Below are positions 23,012 through 35,908 of a DNA stretch of 64,000 bases, one piece after another. Position 1 is the stretch's first letter; every line of letters begins with the position of its first letter. A program made the position numbers and the translations under genes. The notes beneath the pieces are model-generated. The model saw only the letters and a program-made list of their open reading frames with translations, was not told where the DNA came from and did not search any database. Origin of the DNA: Sesamum alatum (taxonomy: Eukaryota; Streptophyta; Magnoliopsida; Lamiales; Pedaliaceae); NCBI GenBank assembly GCA_034509735.1, contig JACGWO010000006.1, forward strand, positions 6,835,001 through 6,899,000, written 5' to 3'.

Positions 23012-25926
23012 AAAAAATTAAGTGGTTAACCTCTTATTTTGGCCTATTGTTGTTTGTTCGCGCTGAGTCCTAGGTCAATATATATTCGATTGTTAGGTTA
23101 CTTGCACCTGCTATCAACTCTGAATCCATGTTGGTTCGGCCATCGAATTTGTTAGGAATTTATTGGTAGAACACATAACCCATCAATTCATTTGTGTAGG
23201 TTACTTTGCATGGTTCTAAATAATGTGAGAGTTTGTTATCGTTTATATATTTTCTATCCTTTAATAACAAAGAGGACAATTGCTTTAAAGTGGTAGGTTT
23301 TATTTCGATATGCTTTTCTCCCAACATGTTTACATAGTTGATTCATAAATATAATTTATTAACGAGCAACTTTTATAGAGTTTAATTAAAAATATGTGTT
23401 TTTTGTTTAATTCCAAACGCTTTAGATTCCAAAATTTAAAAACAAACGAAAGAATATATAACAGAACAGTATAGATGAAGATTTGGCAATGTAATTCTAC
23501 TTTGAATCGGTAATCTGTTTTTGTTTTCATTGAAAGTAAAAGTGCAGAGAATTTGGACGAGGTCTTACAGTGGGTAAGAACTCGGTTCGCTTGTCCCCAT
23601 AATTTTCAAAGACAAACAACTACATCACTGTCGTGTATATCCTCAGTTGTATCCTTCACTTAGCAGTACCTTGATTCTTTCATTTGCTATGTAGCTGCTC
23701 ACGTATTATTTTGGATCTATGTATTACATTTTATTGACAGAACTATGTGTAATGTTGCAGCTCTCGTTCACTCCACCCCACAATAAGTAGGAGTAATTCG
23801 GAGCAAAACATATACTACATCACAGGGACTCGTGTAATGCAAATTTGCACTTGCATTTATGTGAGTGTGAGAAATCCGTTGTTATGAGAACTTCTGGACT
23901 CGAACAATCCTAGTAGACGTTTTTAGGGATGTCGGGCAACAATGTGAGCTTTCTAAAAATTTACTGCAGCAAATATTCACAAACCTTGCGTGTCATTCTT
24001 CCTTGCTTATTATCTCACGGATAGTATGTGCCTTTTTTTGACATCAACTAACTACCTTTATTAATTGCTGGCTATGCAAGGGTGTTACTGCAGCTACGTT
24101 TGAGTAGGTTGACCTCCCTGTGTGACAACGATATAGGAAAGTTATACAGGGATTTACTACAACACTTATCTTGATCTACTGCGAATGAAAAGGCTATAAG
24201 ATCGTATACGATCACTAGAAGGTGACACACGCCACTCTGAGGATGAAGATGTATGTTGTAGTGATTGCCTGCGTGGTGACTTTTTTTGCAATGTTGGTTC
24301 ATGCAGTACTCATTGAAAATTAACAAAATGTTCCAGTCGCTACTTAAGCTGTTAAAGTTTGTTGCTGTCTTATGTAAATTAATTGGCGGCTTTTTATATT
24401 GTGAATACTTAATGTACGTACTAACGTCAAGTATTATCACATGCAATGTCGGTTAAAAACTTGCCAAAATGTTTGCAGCAATGTAATGTTTAGTATATGT
24501 AAATTCAGAATTTAAAGTTGTTGTTTTATTTATGTAAGTTTCAAGCTCTTTGGGCATGAAGACTGTTGAAAAATTGAGTTACTCAAATTCCTACTTTTTA
24601 GGTGAAGTATTAGTAATTGACATAACATTCGTATGCCTTGAAAAGAGGTTCTTGGTCTGATGTACCCAGTTTATGCTGACCACCTTAGGCCAAGACATAC
24701 ACCAATCCATTTTAAGTTTTTGATGTCAATCAGTTTTTTGCCTATAAATTTGGTTATTGTTCGGACAGTCCTCGAACATAAGTTACATAGCTTCCAATTT
24801 CCCAAAATGCTTCTCTTGTTATGAAAACTGTTTAAATTCTAGAAGAAAAGACAAAAATTGCCCTTCGCAGAAGTTTTTTTCTATTGCAAGCACTTCACAA
24901 AGCCAATGGACTGTGTGTTTTATTCGCGAGCTTGTCGCAAGGTTGAATTCGGTTGCAGTTTTGAAAACGGACAATTCAAAATGTCGTTGCGATTCGTGCA
25001 GCTGTAAGTGTTTGTAACGTCGTCTTCGTACCTGCCTTTTGCATCAATGTTGATTGCCCGACTAAATCGCCTCAAAAATGATATGCACACCCAATTCACT
25101 TGGCCAATCAATCGTTCGGGGTATGCTGGATCCCAGGGGCGAAACTGGTACTCGTTAATGAAGCGTTATGGATGTCATAAGAAGGATAATTACATTACAC
25201 ACCATGTACCTTATATCGAAAATGGTGAAAACCTTACACATTGATGTGTTTGCCCTTGTTTAGGAAAAACCTTTTTGCTAAAGCTTACCGATGGGATACG
25301 GAGACTGCTTGGGAAAACTGAAGATTATCTTCGGCCAATCCGGTCATTGAGCCGATACATCGAAGTGATGACGAGTTTTACCCCGACCCGCAAAATAAAT
25401 CCGCAAGAGATTGTGGTTCGTGTTCCTGTTGATCATAATGGAGGTTCTTAGATCATATCATTCAAAATTAACCTCATTTAAAATTGTTGTCACTCTTCCC
25501 GTCTTGAGTTTAGCCTATGTACTATCAATTCGAGTTTGTCGCCCTTCATATGTTTTCAAGTTGTGTTAAAGAAAATTATTCCGAATGAGTTCCATGTTGT
25601 TGTTACGTTTGTTGCCGGTTATTTTGTATTTTTGCATTCCCTAGATATCAATGGTTATGCAAGTTATTATTGTTGTGGAACATATAATTCTCTATTGGAT
25701 GCTGCATTTTAAGGCTTAGTTTTCTTCAATAAATATTACTAAAATATATACTTTGAAATCCAAGAACGCAAAAACTCGGATATACTTTTTGTGGAGTTAG
25801 CTATTATTTAACGGTCATATTATTTCCAAAGAATTTTGAGGTTGTTGTTTCACAATAAATTAACAACTTGTTGTAATAAAACAGAAATGGCTGAAATACA
25901 AAAGCTCGAACAAGATCGAAGTGAAA
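23012..25926. other. Nearly 3 kb without a recognised gene
   Basis: Base composition between 23560 and 25450 is more even than in the flanks and carries several 60-125-codon frames on both strands (24072-24446 minus, 24757-25017 plus), so it may be an old transposon body. None matches a domain I know. The LTR element at 25932 begins inside this sequence, in a short frame (MAEIQKLEQDRSE) that it interrupts. Confidence 0.35.
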
Positions 25927-25931
25927 GTATG

Positions 25932-26778
25932 TGTAGGCGAGCAAAATTTATTGTCAATTATTTATTGACATGTGCTATATATTTTTCCATCAATTTTATA
26001 TTTTATAAAATGAAATATTTATTGATGGATAAATTATAAATTGTCATGTAGAATTGAAGTATTTAAGGCAATCTGAATCTTGCTTTGCCAATAAAGGAAG
26101 TAAATACCACTGATTTGGTAAGTCTAAATCACATCTTGTGAATAGGGAAATAAATGTCAAACAAATCATGAAGGACCAATCAAATCGTGCCACATCACCA
26201 AGTAAATATGGCAAAGTCTTTCACCCTACAACTATAAATATGGGTGATTTTCTAGCAATTGAAGACACACACAAACAATTGAAAAGCACAAGCACGAGAG
26301 CATTCAAGAAGCTTCAAAAATCCTCTCAAGCACAAAACAAGGAGAATCCACGGCGTTCAAGCGCAAAGTTCAAGGCGTTCGTCGTGAAAATCATCCAAAT
26401 CCGACGTTTAATTCGAGAGCAAGTCCAAGGACCCGCGGATTAACGTTAGCAAAGCACAAATCCACCTTGGCGGAAGATCAAAACTTCAATTTCACCAAGA
26501 AAACACAAAGAAACTCAAGTCAAGTCTTCTAAAATTATAGCGTTTAATTCGGGAATAAGTCAAAAGACCCCCAAATTAACATTATTGAAGATCCAAGTCA
26601 ACGTCGAAGAAGATCAAAGCATCAAGTTCCTCCTTCGAAGTTGCCGAAATTGAAGATTGCGAAGAATCAGAGGCTTAAACTAGAGATTTCGCACCCACAA
26701 GATATTTGATTAAATTTAAAAATCATTTGTAATATTTTTCTTGTTTCAATAAATTTAGAAACACGAAATTTCGTTATA
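25932..26778 (+). repeat. 5' LTR of the TR-GAG element
   Basis: 847 bp, TGTAGGCG...CGTTATA; the last base pair CA is mutated to TA. It shows a candidate polyadenylation region near its end (TTGTTTCAATAAATTTAG). It matches 28964-29802 over its full length with scattered substitutions and short indels. Confidence 0.9.
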
Positions 26779-26784
26779 AATTTT

Positions 26785-26802
26785 TGGCACGCCCAGTGGG
26801 GA
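26785..26802 (+). other. Primer-binding site of the TR-GAG element
   Basis: TGGCACGCCCAGTGGGGA begins with TGG, as expected for pairing with a tRNA CCA end, six bases after the LTR. I do not assign the tRNA. Confidence 0.7.
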
Positions 26803-27083
26803 CCATCTCTTACCTCTCATCTCTTCGCCAAAGTTTTGAAAGTTTCGCAATGCCGCCAACAAGATTCTGGCGCTCAAAGTTGCTTGCTTCAAGTTCAAAT
26901 GACAGTATCGAGTCATCACCAAAAGTATGTCGAAGAAGTTGCAAACATACCCTGAGATGACTTTCCATGAAGTTGAGAAAAAACCTACTCCATCTCAACA
27001 AGACTAATGAAGATGACGGGAGACCTGAAGGATGACTCTCTCTTCGTCTACTCCCCCGCTCGACATCAAGCGTTGCTCCCATT

Positions 27084-28019
27084 ATGGTGACAAATACGAC
27101 AACCATGGAGGAACAAATTACAAGCTTGACGAGGGCCATAGAGAGTCTAGCAAAGCATGTTCAGCAGCAAGACTCTCAAATAAACAAATTGATGAACAAG
27201 ATAGATAATACTGACACCAGTTTTGTGGCCGGAAAACAAGTTGAGGGGCCACGACGAAGTTTAAACATCCCAAAAGCAAACAAAACCAACGAAGGGGAGA
27301 AGTCATCAACAAAAGAGTTGCAAGTCCTTCTCAGATGGGTTGATTCATGTTGACCATTGAAAGAGTTCATCATGGGACTATTAAAGACAAACTCGATGGA
27401 GCTCTAAAATCATTTATGACTTATATGAAGCCATATACACAAAGAATTGATAACCTGAAGATGCCAGTTGGGTATCAACCTCCCAAGTTTCAACATTTTG
27501 ATGGCAAAGGCAATCCAAAACAACATGTGGCTCACTTCATCGAAACATGCAACAATGCGGGACTTACGGAGATCATCTCATGAAATAATTTGTCCGATCT
27601 TTGAAAGGGAATGCATTTGACTGGTACACTGACTTGGAAGCTAACTCAATTGATAGTTGGGGCAATTGGAACAAGAGTTCCTCAACCGCTTTTACAGCAC
27701 CAGAAGAACAGTCAGCATGATCGAGCTCACAAACTCGCACCAACGGAAGGAAGAACCCGTCATTGATTATATCAATCGTTGGGGAAATTTGAGCCTCAGT
27801 TGCAAAGATACTTTGTCTGAAACTTCTGCAATTGAGATATGCATCCAAGGAATGCATTGGGGACTTTGCTACATACTTCAAGGAATCAAACCAAAAACTT
27901 TTGGAGAATTAGCCACCCATGCACATGCCATTGAGATAAGCATGAATATTGACGAACAAGAATACTTGAGCGTTGGCACTGATGAAGATGGACAAGAAGA
28001 AGATATCACATCATACTGA
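27084..28019 (+). pseudogene. Retrotransposon gag, broken by frameshifts
   Basis: ATG at 27084 opens a frame with a coiled-coil-like start (EEQITSLTRAIESLAKHVQQ). A shift near 27345 moves to the frame reading MPVGYQPPKFQHFDGKGNP and HVAHFIETCNNAG, then further shifts near 27580 and 27655 to EQEFLNRFYSTRRTVSMIEL, INRWGNLSLSC and ALCYILQGIKP-like sequence (GLCYILQGIKPKTFGELATH). These are conserved blocks of the Ty3/gypsy gag (capsid-like) domain. The frame ends at TGA 28017-28019. Without the shifts it would be about 310 residues, short because the nucleocapsid zinc knuckle is absent. It cannot make full-length protein now. Confidence 0.85.
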
Positions 28020-28755
28020 AAACCTTAATTACGCTCCTCGATAAGAGCCTAAACTGTCAATTACGCTCCCTGATAAGAGCCTAAACTGTCAATTACGCTC
28101 CTCGATAAAAGCCTAAACTATCAATTACGCTCCCTGATAAGAGCCTAAACTGTTAATTACGCTCCTCGATAAGAGCCTAAACTGTCAATTACGCTTCCTG
28201 ATAAAAGCCTAAACTGTCATATGCTCCTAGATATGAGGTTAAACTATCAAAACCCCCAACTGAAATTCCTTCAAGCACTTCTTGATACGAGTATAAACTA
28301 TCTACAAATTCAAATAAAGACTCCTTGATACGAGTATAAACTATCTACCATTTTCAAATTCAAATGAAGACTCCTTGATATGAGTATATACTATCTACAA
28401 ATTTAAAACTCTTTGCCACGAGTATAAACTGTCTGTAAATTCAAATAAAGACTCCTTGATACGAGTATAAACTATCTACCATATTCAAATTCAAATGAGG
28501 ACTCCTTGATATGAGTATAAACTGTCCACAAATTCAAGACTCCTTGATACGAGTATAAACTATCTACCATATTCAAATTCAAATGAAGACTCCTTGAATG
28601 AGTATAAACTATCCACAAATTCAAGACTCCTTGATACGAGTATAAAATATCTATCAAATTCAAAAAGGTTAAATGAAGGCTCCTTGATATGAGTATAAAC
28701 TATCTACAAATCAAAATAGAAGCCTCCTTGATACGAGTCTAAACTATCTACATAT
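28020..28755 (+). repeat. Minisatellite array in the 3' part of the TR-GAG element
   Basis: Directly after the gag stop. First section (28027-28230): about six 32-bp units of the type ATTACGCTCCTCGATAAGAG + CCTAAACTGTCA. Second section (about 28260-28755): about twelve units of 30-50 bp with the core CTCCTTGATACGAGTATAAA + CTATC. The cores are related, so both arose from one unit. Unit lengths in the second section vary through differing AAATTCAAAT spacers. Such arrays before the 3' LTR are known in several plant gypsy lineages. Confidence 0.9.
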
Positions 28756-28963
28756 TTTTATGATTGAACTACGTTATGACTTGATCCTCTCAACGGGGTA
28801 CGTAGGTAGCTTGAAATTTATTTTCAAGTTCAGTCGCATGTCAAAAAAAAAGAAGAAGAAGAAGAAAGTGGAGGAAATAAAATATCATGCGAAAGAAACA
28901 ATTTCGAGACATGTTCACTCTTTCGCTTTGTTGCAATTCGTGAACAAGTCTCGAGGGGGCATT

Positions 28964-29802
28964 TGTAGGCGAGCAAAATTTATTGTCAATTATTTATTGA
29001 CATGTGCTATATTTTTCTATAAATTTTATATTTTATAAAATGAAATATTTATTGATGGATAAATTATATATTGCCATGTATGGAATTAAAGTATTTAAGG
29101 CAATCTGAATCTTGCCTTGCCAATAAAGGAAGTAAATACACTGATTTGGTAAGTCTAAATCACATCTTGTGATTAGGGAAATAAATGTCAAACAAATCAT
29201 GAAGGGCCAATCAAATCGCACCACATCATCAAGTAAATATGGCAAAGTCTTTCACCCTACAACTATAGATATGGGTGATTTTCTAGCAATTGAGGACACA
29301 CACAAACAATTGAAAAGCACAAGCAAGAGAGCATTCAAGAAAGCTTCAAAATCCTCTCAAGCACAAACAAGGAGAATCCACGGCGTTCAAGCAAAGTTCA
29401 GTGTTCGTCGTGAAAATCATCCAAATTCAACGTTTAATTCGAGAACAAGTCGAAGGACCCGTGGATTAACGTTATCAAAGCACAAATCCACCTTGGCGGA
29501 AGATCAAAGCTTCAATTCCACCAAAAAACACAAAGAGTTCAAGTCAAGTCTTCCAAAATTATAGCGTTTAATTCAGGGAATAAGTCAAAGACCCCCAACT
29601 AACGTTATTGAAGATCCAAGTCAACGTCGAAGAAGATCAAAACGTCAACTTCCTCCTTCGAAGTTGCCGAAATTGAAGATTGTGAAGAATTAGAAGCTTA
29701 AATTAGAGATTTCGCACCCACAATATATTTGATTAAATTCAAAAATTATTTGTAATATTTTTCTTGTTTCAATAAATTCAAAAACACGAAATTTGCGTTA
29801 CA
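28964..29802 (+). repeat. 3' LTR of the TR-GAG element
   Basis: 839 bp, TGTAGGCG...GCGTTACA, followed by the GTATG duplication. Preceded by a purine-rich tract and the segment GGGGTACGTAGGTAGC (28795-28810), a short motif common ahead of the 3' LTR in plant gypsy elements. Confidence 0.9.
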
Positions 29803-29807
29803 GTATG

Positions 29808-31290
29808 CCTATTCGATTAATTATTATAACCACCCATTAAAAGGTCAACAAATTGGGCAATTGAGAAATTATTGGCTCGAATATTTTTGAAGAACTTTAG
29901 AGGTCTATTTAATTTTTCATTGGAAAAATGCCAATACCCTATCTCACAAAAATTTGGACATGCCACAATAACTTGCTTTTGTTTCTCTGAAATTAAGCCT
30001 AGCCATTGACATCATAAACATAATTTATTATATGAAATGCGAGTACGGGTGGCAAGAAATTGGATGTACATCCCTTTTTTTTAATACTTAAGTTGTTAAC
30101 TATATTAATTATGCCTCACCTACTAAAACAAAGGTATCGGACAGTTGACATTAAATAAGCACACTATTTAAGTCAATTTTATAATAAATAGGCTGAAAAA
30201 TTAGGTAGAAATGTATTGCAGAGGCATTCAATTACGCATTGGGAATTCACAAATAATAATTAAGAGACATTAATGAAATTGTGCTCATCTAGCTTCTTTT
30301 TTTTTTTTTTTTTTTTTACTGCAACAGTGGCTGAAGAAGTACAAATTGAATGCCAACCACTTTTGGATTTTACATAATTATCTCCAACTCGATTTGCAAA
30401 ACCTATAAAATTTATTATTTCATGTATGAAAAAAGGATTCAATGTAAGATGTGAATTACTAATTCGAGACCTCACTAAACCTTCATATGCTCCATTCCTT
30501 ACTAGATGACAAAAATAACTACACGTTATAAATTTGATTACACATTGTTACATGTCTATTAAACCCCCAAAAATAATTTGTTACTTAATGCAATTGATCA
30601 TGGGTAAAACCATATTTCATGAAATCGCATAAACCCCTTGTAGTAGACGATGTTATGTTACTTCTCACATCATTAACATAAGTAGTTTGTATGCAGATAA
30701 AATTTGCGAGTGAACAAAACAGAACGAACTTTTTGGTATAGGTAATATATTAGTTTGTATGCAGATAGAATTTGCAAGTGAACAAAACAGAACATATTTT
30801 TTGGTATAGGTAATATATTATATTCAAGTGAAACTAATTCCCAATCCGCTTCGATTTTTTATTTCACAAGTGCAAGGCATTGCTTTATTGGTGATGGGCA
30901 TACGCAAATCAATAGGTATATGTGGATTTAATTTATTTTTGTCGGTATTCTTCCATGTAAATATTTTATTTGTAATGTACGAATATCAAATCACATGACT
31001 GGTTATCTTAATTTATAGCTTGTCCATTTTTAGGTTACGTTTTCATTGACTAAATTACATGGCTTTGCAATGATGTGGCTATGGGTAGGAATCTACATTG
31101 TGTCAATACTAACTAGTCCTATCTAATAAATAAGAGCGACACAAGAAAATTATGGGGAGAAGATTTGCATGGCAGTTGTCGTTCTTTTTTGCATGGAATT
31201 GTTCTTGAAATTTGTTATAAATAGCTCACCGAACAAGCTTTTGTTTATTGCACTCACAATCCAAATAAAATATTGACGATCATCAAAAAA
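29808..31290. other. AT-rich intergenic DNA
   Basis: No gene supported. It holds a T run at 30297-30318 and a short direct repeat: GTAGTTTGTATGCAGATA near 30680 recurs as TTAGTTTGTATGCAGATA near 30750, each followed by AAATTTGCG/AAGTGAACAAAACAGAAC, a period of about 70 bp. Confidence 0.5.
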
Positions 31291-32172
31291 ATGGTGTTCC
31301 AGGATGGGTACTTTAACCAACAACGTCTGTTCTATAGCACGAAGTGGACGAAGGCCATGGAGGCCACATTTGTCGATCCCCTTTTTGAGCATAAGAAGCA
31401 CGGTAACTTCAACCGCAGTGGCATAAATTTTCATGTTGTTATATGTGCCATTTACGATGTGAATAAGGAGCATTCAACCAATCACTCTTACGCGATGGGA
31501 GAGAACAAGCTTCGAAAACTGAAAGAGCGCTACGTGGTATTCTCCTAGATCCTAAATGTCTCTAGCGTTCTTGTGAACAAGGTCGGCCACTATGTCTTGG
31601 CTGATGATGCTATTTGGAAAAATATCATTAAGGTAGAAAATAAGTGATTTTTAATGTAATTCGGCGCAAGCAGTTTTGCCGTCTTTTTTATTTTTTCTTT
31701 GCATGCATTATTTACACTTGTTAATCGTTTATGTTTTGGTATCTTTGACATACAAGAAAGGGTTTTGGGCAAATGTTACGTGAATGCTTTTGAGAATTTC
31801 TACGAGAGTCTTTGTACTTTGTTTGAATCCGATAACCCTGACGAGTCAACCCTAATCAACAACGAAGAAGAAGTCGACTCTGTTGCATCATTTTATCCCC
31901 CTCAAGGTTGGGTTGATGAAAGCCCCCCTCATCTTACCACAACATTATGTTGGCTCACATTGATCAGCTGGATACTACGCAATTTAACTCTACCTCTCTT
32001 TGGCGTTTTTTAGAAGAGTATTATGCCTTTGACGACGAAGACAAACTCAAGTCAGTGCTTGCACTTCCTGTTGTTGCACCTTCGTCTCCTCATCCAAGCT
32101 ATGTTCTGTCAAGCACACTAGCTCTTATGCCTCGAATGAAATCAACAAGTTCCAATAAGGTGTTTGCACTCA

Positions 32173-32200
<28 letters not shown>
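31291..32200 (+). pseudogene. Myb/SANT-like domain gene 1 (Harbinger ORF1 type), broken
   Basis: Starts at ATG 31291 (MVFQDGYFNQ). The first exon encodes WTKAMEATFVDPLFEHKK, then INFHVVICAIYDVNKEH and NKLRKLKERYVVFS, the fold of the plant Myb/SANT-like domain found in PIF/Harbinger DNA-binding proteins and related genes. A TAG follows in frame, after which LVNKVGHYVLADDAIWKNII continues the domain (DD.IW). A plausible intron (AAG|GTAGAA ... ACAAG) leads to exon 2, GKCYVNAFENFYESLCTLFE, and an acidic/Ser-Pro tail (NNEEEVDS, QLDTTQFN, FLEEYYAFDDEDKLKS). A frameshift near 31945 splits the tail. It ends at a (TA)n tract. One stop and one shift make it a pseudogene, probably young. Confidence 0.68.

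Positions 32201-32204
<4 letters not shown>
32175..32204. repeat. (AT)n microsatellite
   Basis: About 14 AT units. It abuts the end of the Myb/SANT-like frame. Confidence 0.9.
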
Positions 32205-33972
32205 GACGGAGTGTCTCCATAATATGTAGTATGTGGCCGAGACGTTTGTAGGTTCTACTATTCTGCTTACGATGTGTAGTATATGTTATGGCTTGAGCAT
32301 ATAATTGCTCATTTCGATATTAACCTTGAAATTACCCAGAAACATGATGCATGTGCAATTTTGACTAAGATAGTGGTTGCACGATGAAGCATGCCATATG
32401 TTTTTGCAAACTAAAGCTTGTGAAGATGTCAGATGGGTTATGTTTTGCGGATGTAATTGTTGTTTATGTACTTGTGTTTAAAATGCATGTCGTTAAATAA
32501 TGTATTTTCGGCCTCTACGTCATTTTGATTATTATCTGAATGTATTTTAATATTTTGGATCACTTGGACACATATTTTTCCGATGACTAAAGTCGCTTGA
32601 AGTTGAACTTTTCATTTAGGTTAATAACATAACAAATTTCACATACATTGAACATAGTATCCAAATGTAGTAGTACGTCATTGTACCTACGAGTAATTAT
32701 TTGGTTGAAATTCTTGTTATTCCCCACAGCCTTTTTGTCAGTAGTTTAATAAATTTATATTCCATTGTTTTGCTCTAAGGGTTATGGTTGGCTAAGTTGT
32801 GAATTATACTATATTGTAAAAATTACAATATCTTGTAATGTACTCAACAAATATCATTATTTGAGGAATGATTCTGACAATTACAGCATAAATAAATTGT
32901 ATATATAAAAACACCGGTAATAAAAAGAAATATATAATAATACATTTTACTATTATAAATTTTGAGATTTTTAGGAGATAACTATTAGACATTAATATTA
33001 GTCGTACATTGTAGAATAAGGTTATGATAACGTAAATCTGTTGAAATTTAAATGTGTTAGATATAAAAAATATATTGACAAATAAAAGCATTGCTATTTA
33101 TTATAGATAAATTGCATATGAAAATTCAATGATTCAAACAATCTCGTGTTTGCCGATAGAAATATAATGTGAACCGTAAGCATTTTTAAAATGAGTTTAC
33201 ATTGTTAATGAAGAATACATTCTAAGATAATCTCTTATAATTGTTCTTCAATATTACAACTCAACCTTAATTCAAATTATAAAGACATTAATATCCAATA
33301 ACAAATAAAATTATATCATACAGATATTTATATGATCTGGTCGTTTAAGTATAAGTACAACGATTATTATACGTTTCACGTTTACGAAATTAATATACAA
33401 AAATGTATTCAAATCTGGTGCAATAATATACAAACTCATGTCATTGTTATAACATTAAATTTGGCTAGGTTTTTGTATTCCTCATAATAAATATATTAGA
33501 GGTCAATAGTCATAATTTTCCAGCTTCATTAAATGAAGCTACATAAACGCATAGTCGACTCTCTATATGCAGCATTTCCCACATAATACACAGATCCAAA
33601 AAAGAATATTCATATCATTAACCAAACTAGAGCAACTTTTTTTGTCTCATTTATCAGGGTTTCATGTATTTTTCCTCATTTGGACAAACACAATGCACGT
33701 ATAACATAAAAAAACAAAAAGCAAATTGTTGGAATTGTCTTACGTGGCAGCAACTCATTGGCCGTGAAGGTCAGCAAATCTTACTATCGGCAGATGAAGG
33801 GTTATTTGCACCAAGCCCTTCATCTCCAACCTTACATTTATGTCAATGTAGGAATGATTACACCACATTAAAAAAGGTTGTCAAGCTTCTTTTGCCTCTT
33901 CAAATACATCACTTTCGTCTTTCTTACTCCTCTCTTCTTGTCTCGAGAAGATAATTGCAGCAAGAAACGACC
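32205..33972. other. AT-rich intergenic DNA
   Basis: Between two Myb/SANT-like genes. The 95-codon minus frame at 32804-33091 is rich in Ile, Phe and Tyr, as expected of random AT-rich DNA, and is not supported as a gene. Confidence 0.5.
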
Positions 33973-34675
33973 ATGGAAACTCCACCACAACTCCGACCGC
34001 AGAAATGCCATTTTTATTCCGAAGATGGACGAAGTCGCATGATGTTTTCCTTCATCATGCTCTATGCTGGAAGGCTGAGAAAGGGTTCAAAACAAGATGA
34101 TCCTCGCCGCCCTAACAAGGTGGCTTTGTCGTTCGCCGGCCACGCGGTAACTCGCATGTGGGGATGGGAGTTCAAGGAAGAGAAGTATGCATGGCACCTT
34201 GAGCGTCTCAGGACTCGGTACCTAACTTTAAAGGCCATACTTGAAAATCTTAATTTTCAGACATCGAGAAAAATATCCCCACGCTCTGTATGATGCTTAG
34301 GTTGCTTTGATAAGGGTAAATAATATCCGTATTAACCGCGTTTAATTTTTCCTATATTAAACTGTATAAAGCTTCGACGATTTTTTAAATAGTTGTATTA
34401 TTTGGGATTTGGTCCATCTGTTTATGTTTTAGGAGATTCTTTTTGCCGATGCTTACATTAAGCGTGGCGAGCTAAAATGAGAAAGTCTCAAGCTGATATT
34501 CAAGCCAAACGAGGAAGGACGTTGGGGGCATGGCCATGAAGTAGTTTCAATCTCTCTAGCGGGGAATCTGACGACAACAGTTACGATGATGAAGATGACA
34601 ACGCATCATTTGGAGAATAAGAAAAACCATATCCAGACTCGATGATTGATTTGGCGACATGGGACAGTGAGTGAT
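33973..34675 (+). pseudogene. Myb/SANT-like domain gene 2, broken
   Basis: ATG 33973 is preferred (METPPQLRPQKCHFYSEDGR). Then FIMLYAGRLRKGSK, NKVALSFAGHAVTRMWGWEF and KYAWHLERLRTRYLTLKAIL match the W..H...L..RY.TFK core of plant Myb/SANT-like proteins. After an intron-like gap, 34434 onward reads ILFADAYIKRGELK*ESLKL (TGA where the family has Trp), then, after a one-base shift near 34560, an acidic stretch SDDNSYDDEDDNASFGE and a stop. Such proteins partner a Harbinger transposase at element ends, or have been domesticated. No transposase lies next to it on this strand. Confidence 0.55.
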
Positions 34676-34679
34676 AGTT

Positions 34680-35900
34680 GTGTAGCTGAACGTATTAGGG
34701 GTCGGTCTTCTTGTTCTGTTGGTAGGAGTTTGGTTAGGTTTTTATACTGTGATATGTATGTCGAAACGTAAGGTTGCAGGAGGTGTTATTTTGTTCCCGT
34801 TTTTGGTCTGATCAAGATTTGGCATAAGCATGTTTTTTGAAAAAAGTTTTAGTATGGTGGTATGTGTGGTAGGTTGACATTCTCCGATTTATGAATTGTG
34901 TTTTGGCTTGATTAGGCAGAAGGAGATGTCTGTGTTGTTTGTCATGGTGTCTGTATGATCTTTGTTATATAATCGACCCCATATATCTAAGAAGCATAAA
35001 TTTAGGCCTTGTTTGTATTACTGATATGTGCATTTTAATTTCGAAGCCTAACAATGTCGTCAAGACAATAAGTTGATCTTTGCAATGCATTGTCAATAAT
35101 TAATTTTTGTAAAATTTCAATACAAAAAAAAAGTGAAGACTCAAGTGGGTTTCAGCACAAGTGAAATTCGAACAATAAACATGTACAAATATATTTCCAA
35201 ACACATTGAAATTTTTCCAATTTTACTAGAGATTGGTATACTACTCTATTTAATTAGCCAAGCACATTTATAAACACTTTGAGAACAAAAATTTTACACT
35301 CTATGGTCTTATGCATTCTTGTACACACTCTTAGTGTCTTGCTATTTGTTACTTATGGTAATTATGTATATTTATCACCATTTATGCTTATATTTAATCC
35401 CCTTGAATTTTTAAATAAAATTAATAAGTACTTGAATTTTCTTTTTACTAATTTTCTCCCATTAAAACTAATATAATTGATATTGTTATTTTTATTAATT
35501 AAGTGTGTAGTTAATATTCAGTTTACAACATAATTGATGTGTGATAGATATATAAAATAAGTTATATTAAATTTGGACAATATCGCATTTGTCATTGTAT
35601 ACTTGTACTAATTTGTTCGTATATATATAAAATGAATACGAGATGTGTATGGCCAAACTGGTTACATTAAGTTCGTAACAGGATATATATACGACAAGGA
35701 TTCACGGGCACTGTTAGAAGAACATAGATCACCAATGTTGTTCCTATTGACAAGATTTTTTTTCATAAAATGAGCGACATAAATAGGACAGTGTAGTGTC
35801 AATTCTTTAGCATTTTGTGATGGGCATGTCCATGACGACAGAGTTTAACGGGCAATCGGTAATAAGAAAAATATAACGTAAACTATTACAAGTTAGTTAA
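34680..35900. other. AT-rich intergenic DNA
   Basis: No gene or element end recognised. Confidence 0.5.
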
Positions 35901-35908
35901 GCTATTCA

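Larger units (their letters stand above)
25932..29802 (+). mobile_element. Non-autonomous LTR retrotransposon carrying only gag (TR-GAG type)
   Basis: Complete 3871-bp element. LTRs at 25932-26778 and 28964-29802 are nearly alike by eye and begin TGTAGGCGAGC. The right LTR ends TTACA; the left has TTATA at the same place. Perfect 5-bp target duplication GTATG at 25927-25931 and 29803-29807. Primer-binding site after the 5' LTR (TGGCACGCCCAGTGGGGA, 26785-26802), purine-rich tract TCTCGAGGGGGC (about 28950-28961) before the 3' LTR. The interior holds one broken gag gene and a minisatellite; there is no protease, RT or integrase, and no space for them, so it would depend on a partner element. 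The gag is Ty3/gypsy-like. Confidence 0.9.

Noticed and set aside
28020..28755. CRISPR-like regularly spaced repeats
   Set aside because: The units are tandem minisatellite copies with low-complexity, variable joints, inside a plant LTR retrotransposon.
32804..33091. 95-codon Ile/Phe-rich frame that could look like a membrane protein
   Set aside because: Its composition is what AT-rich DNA encodes by chance. There is no domain and no supporting context.
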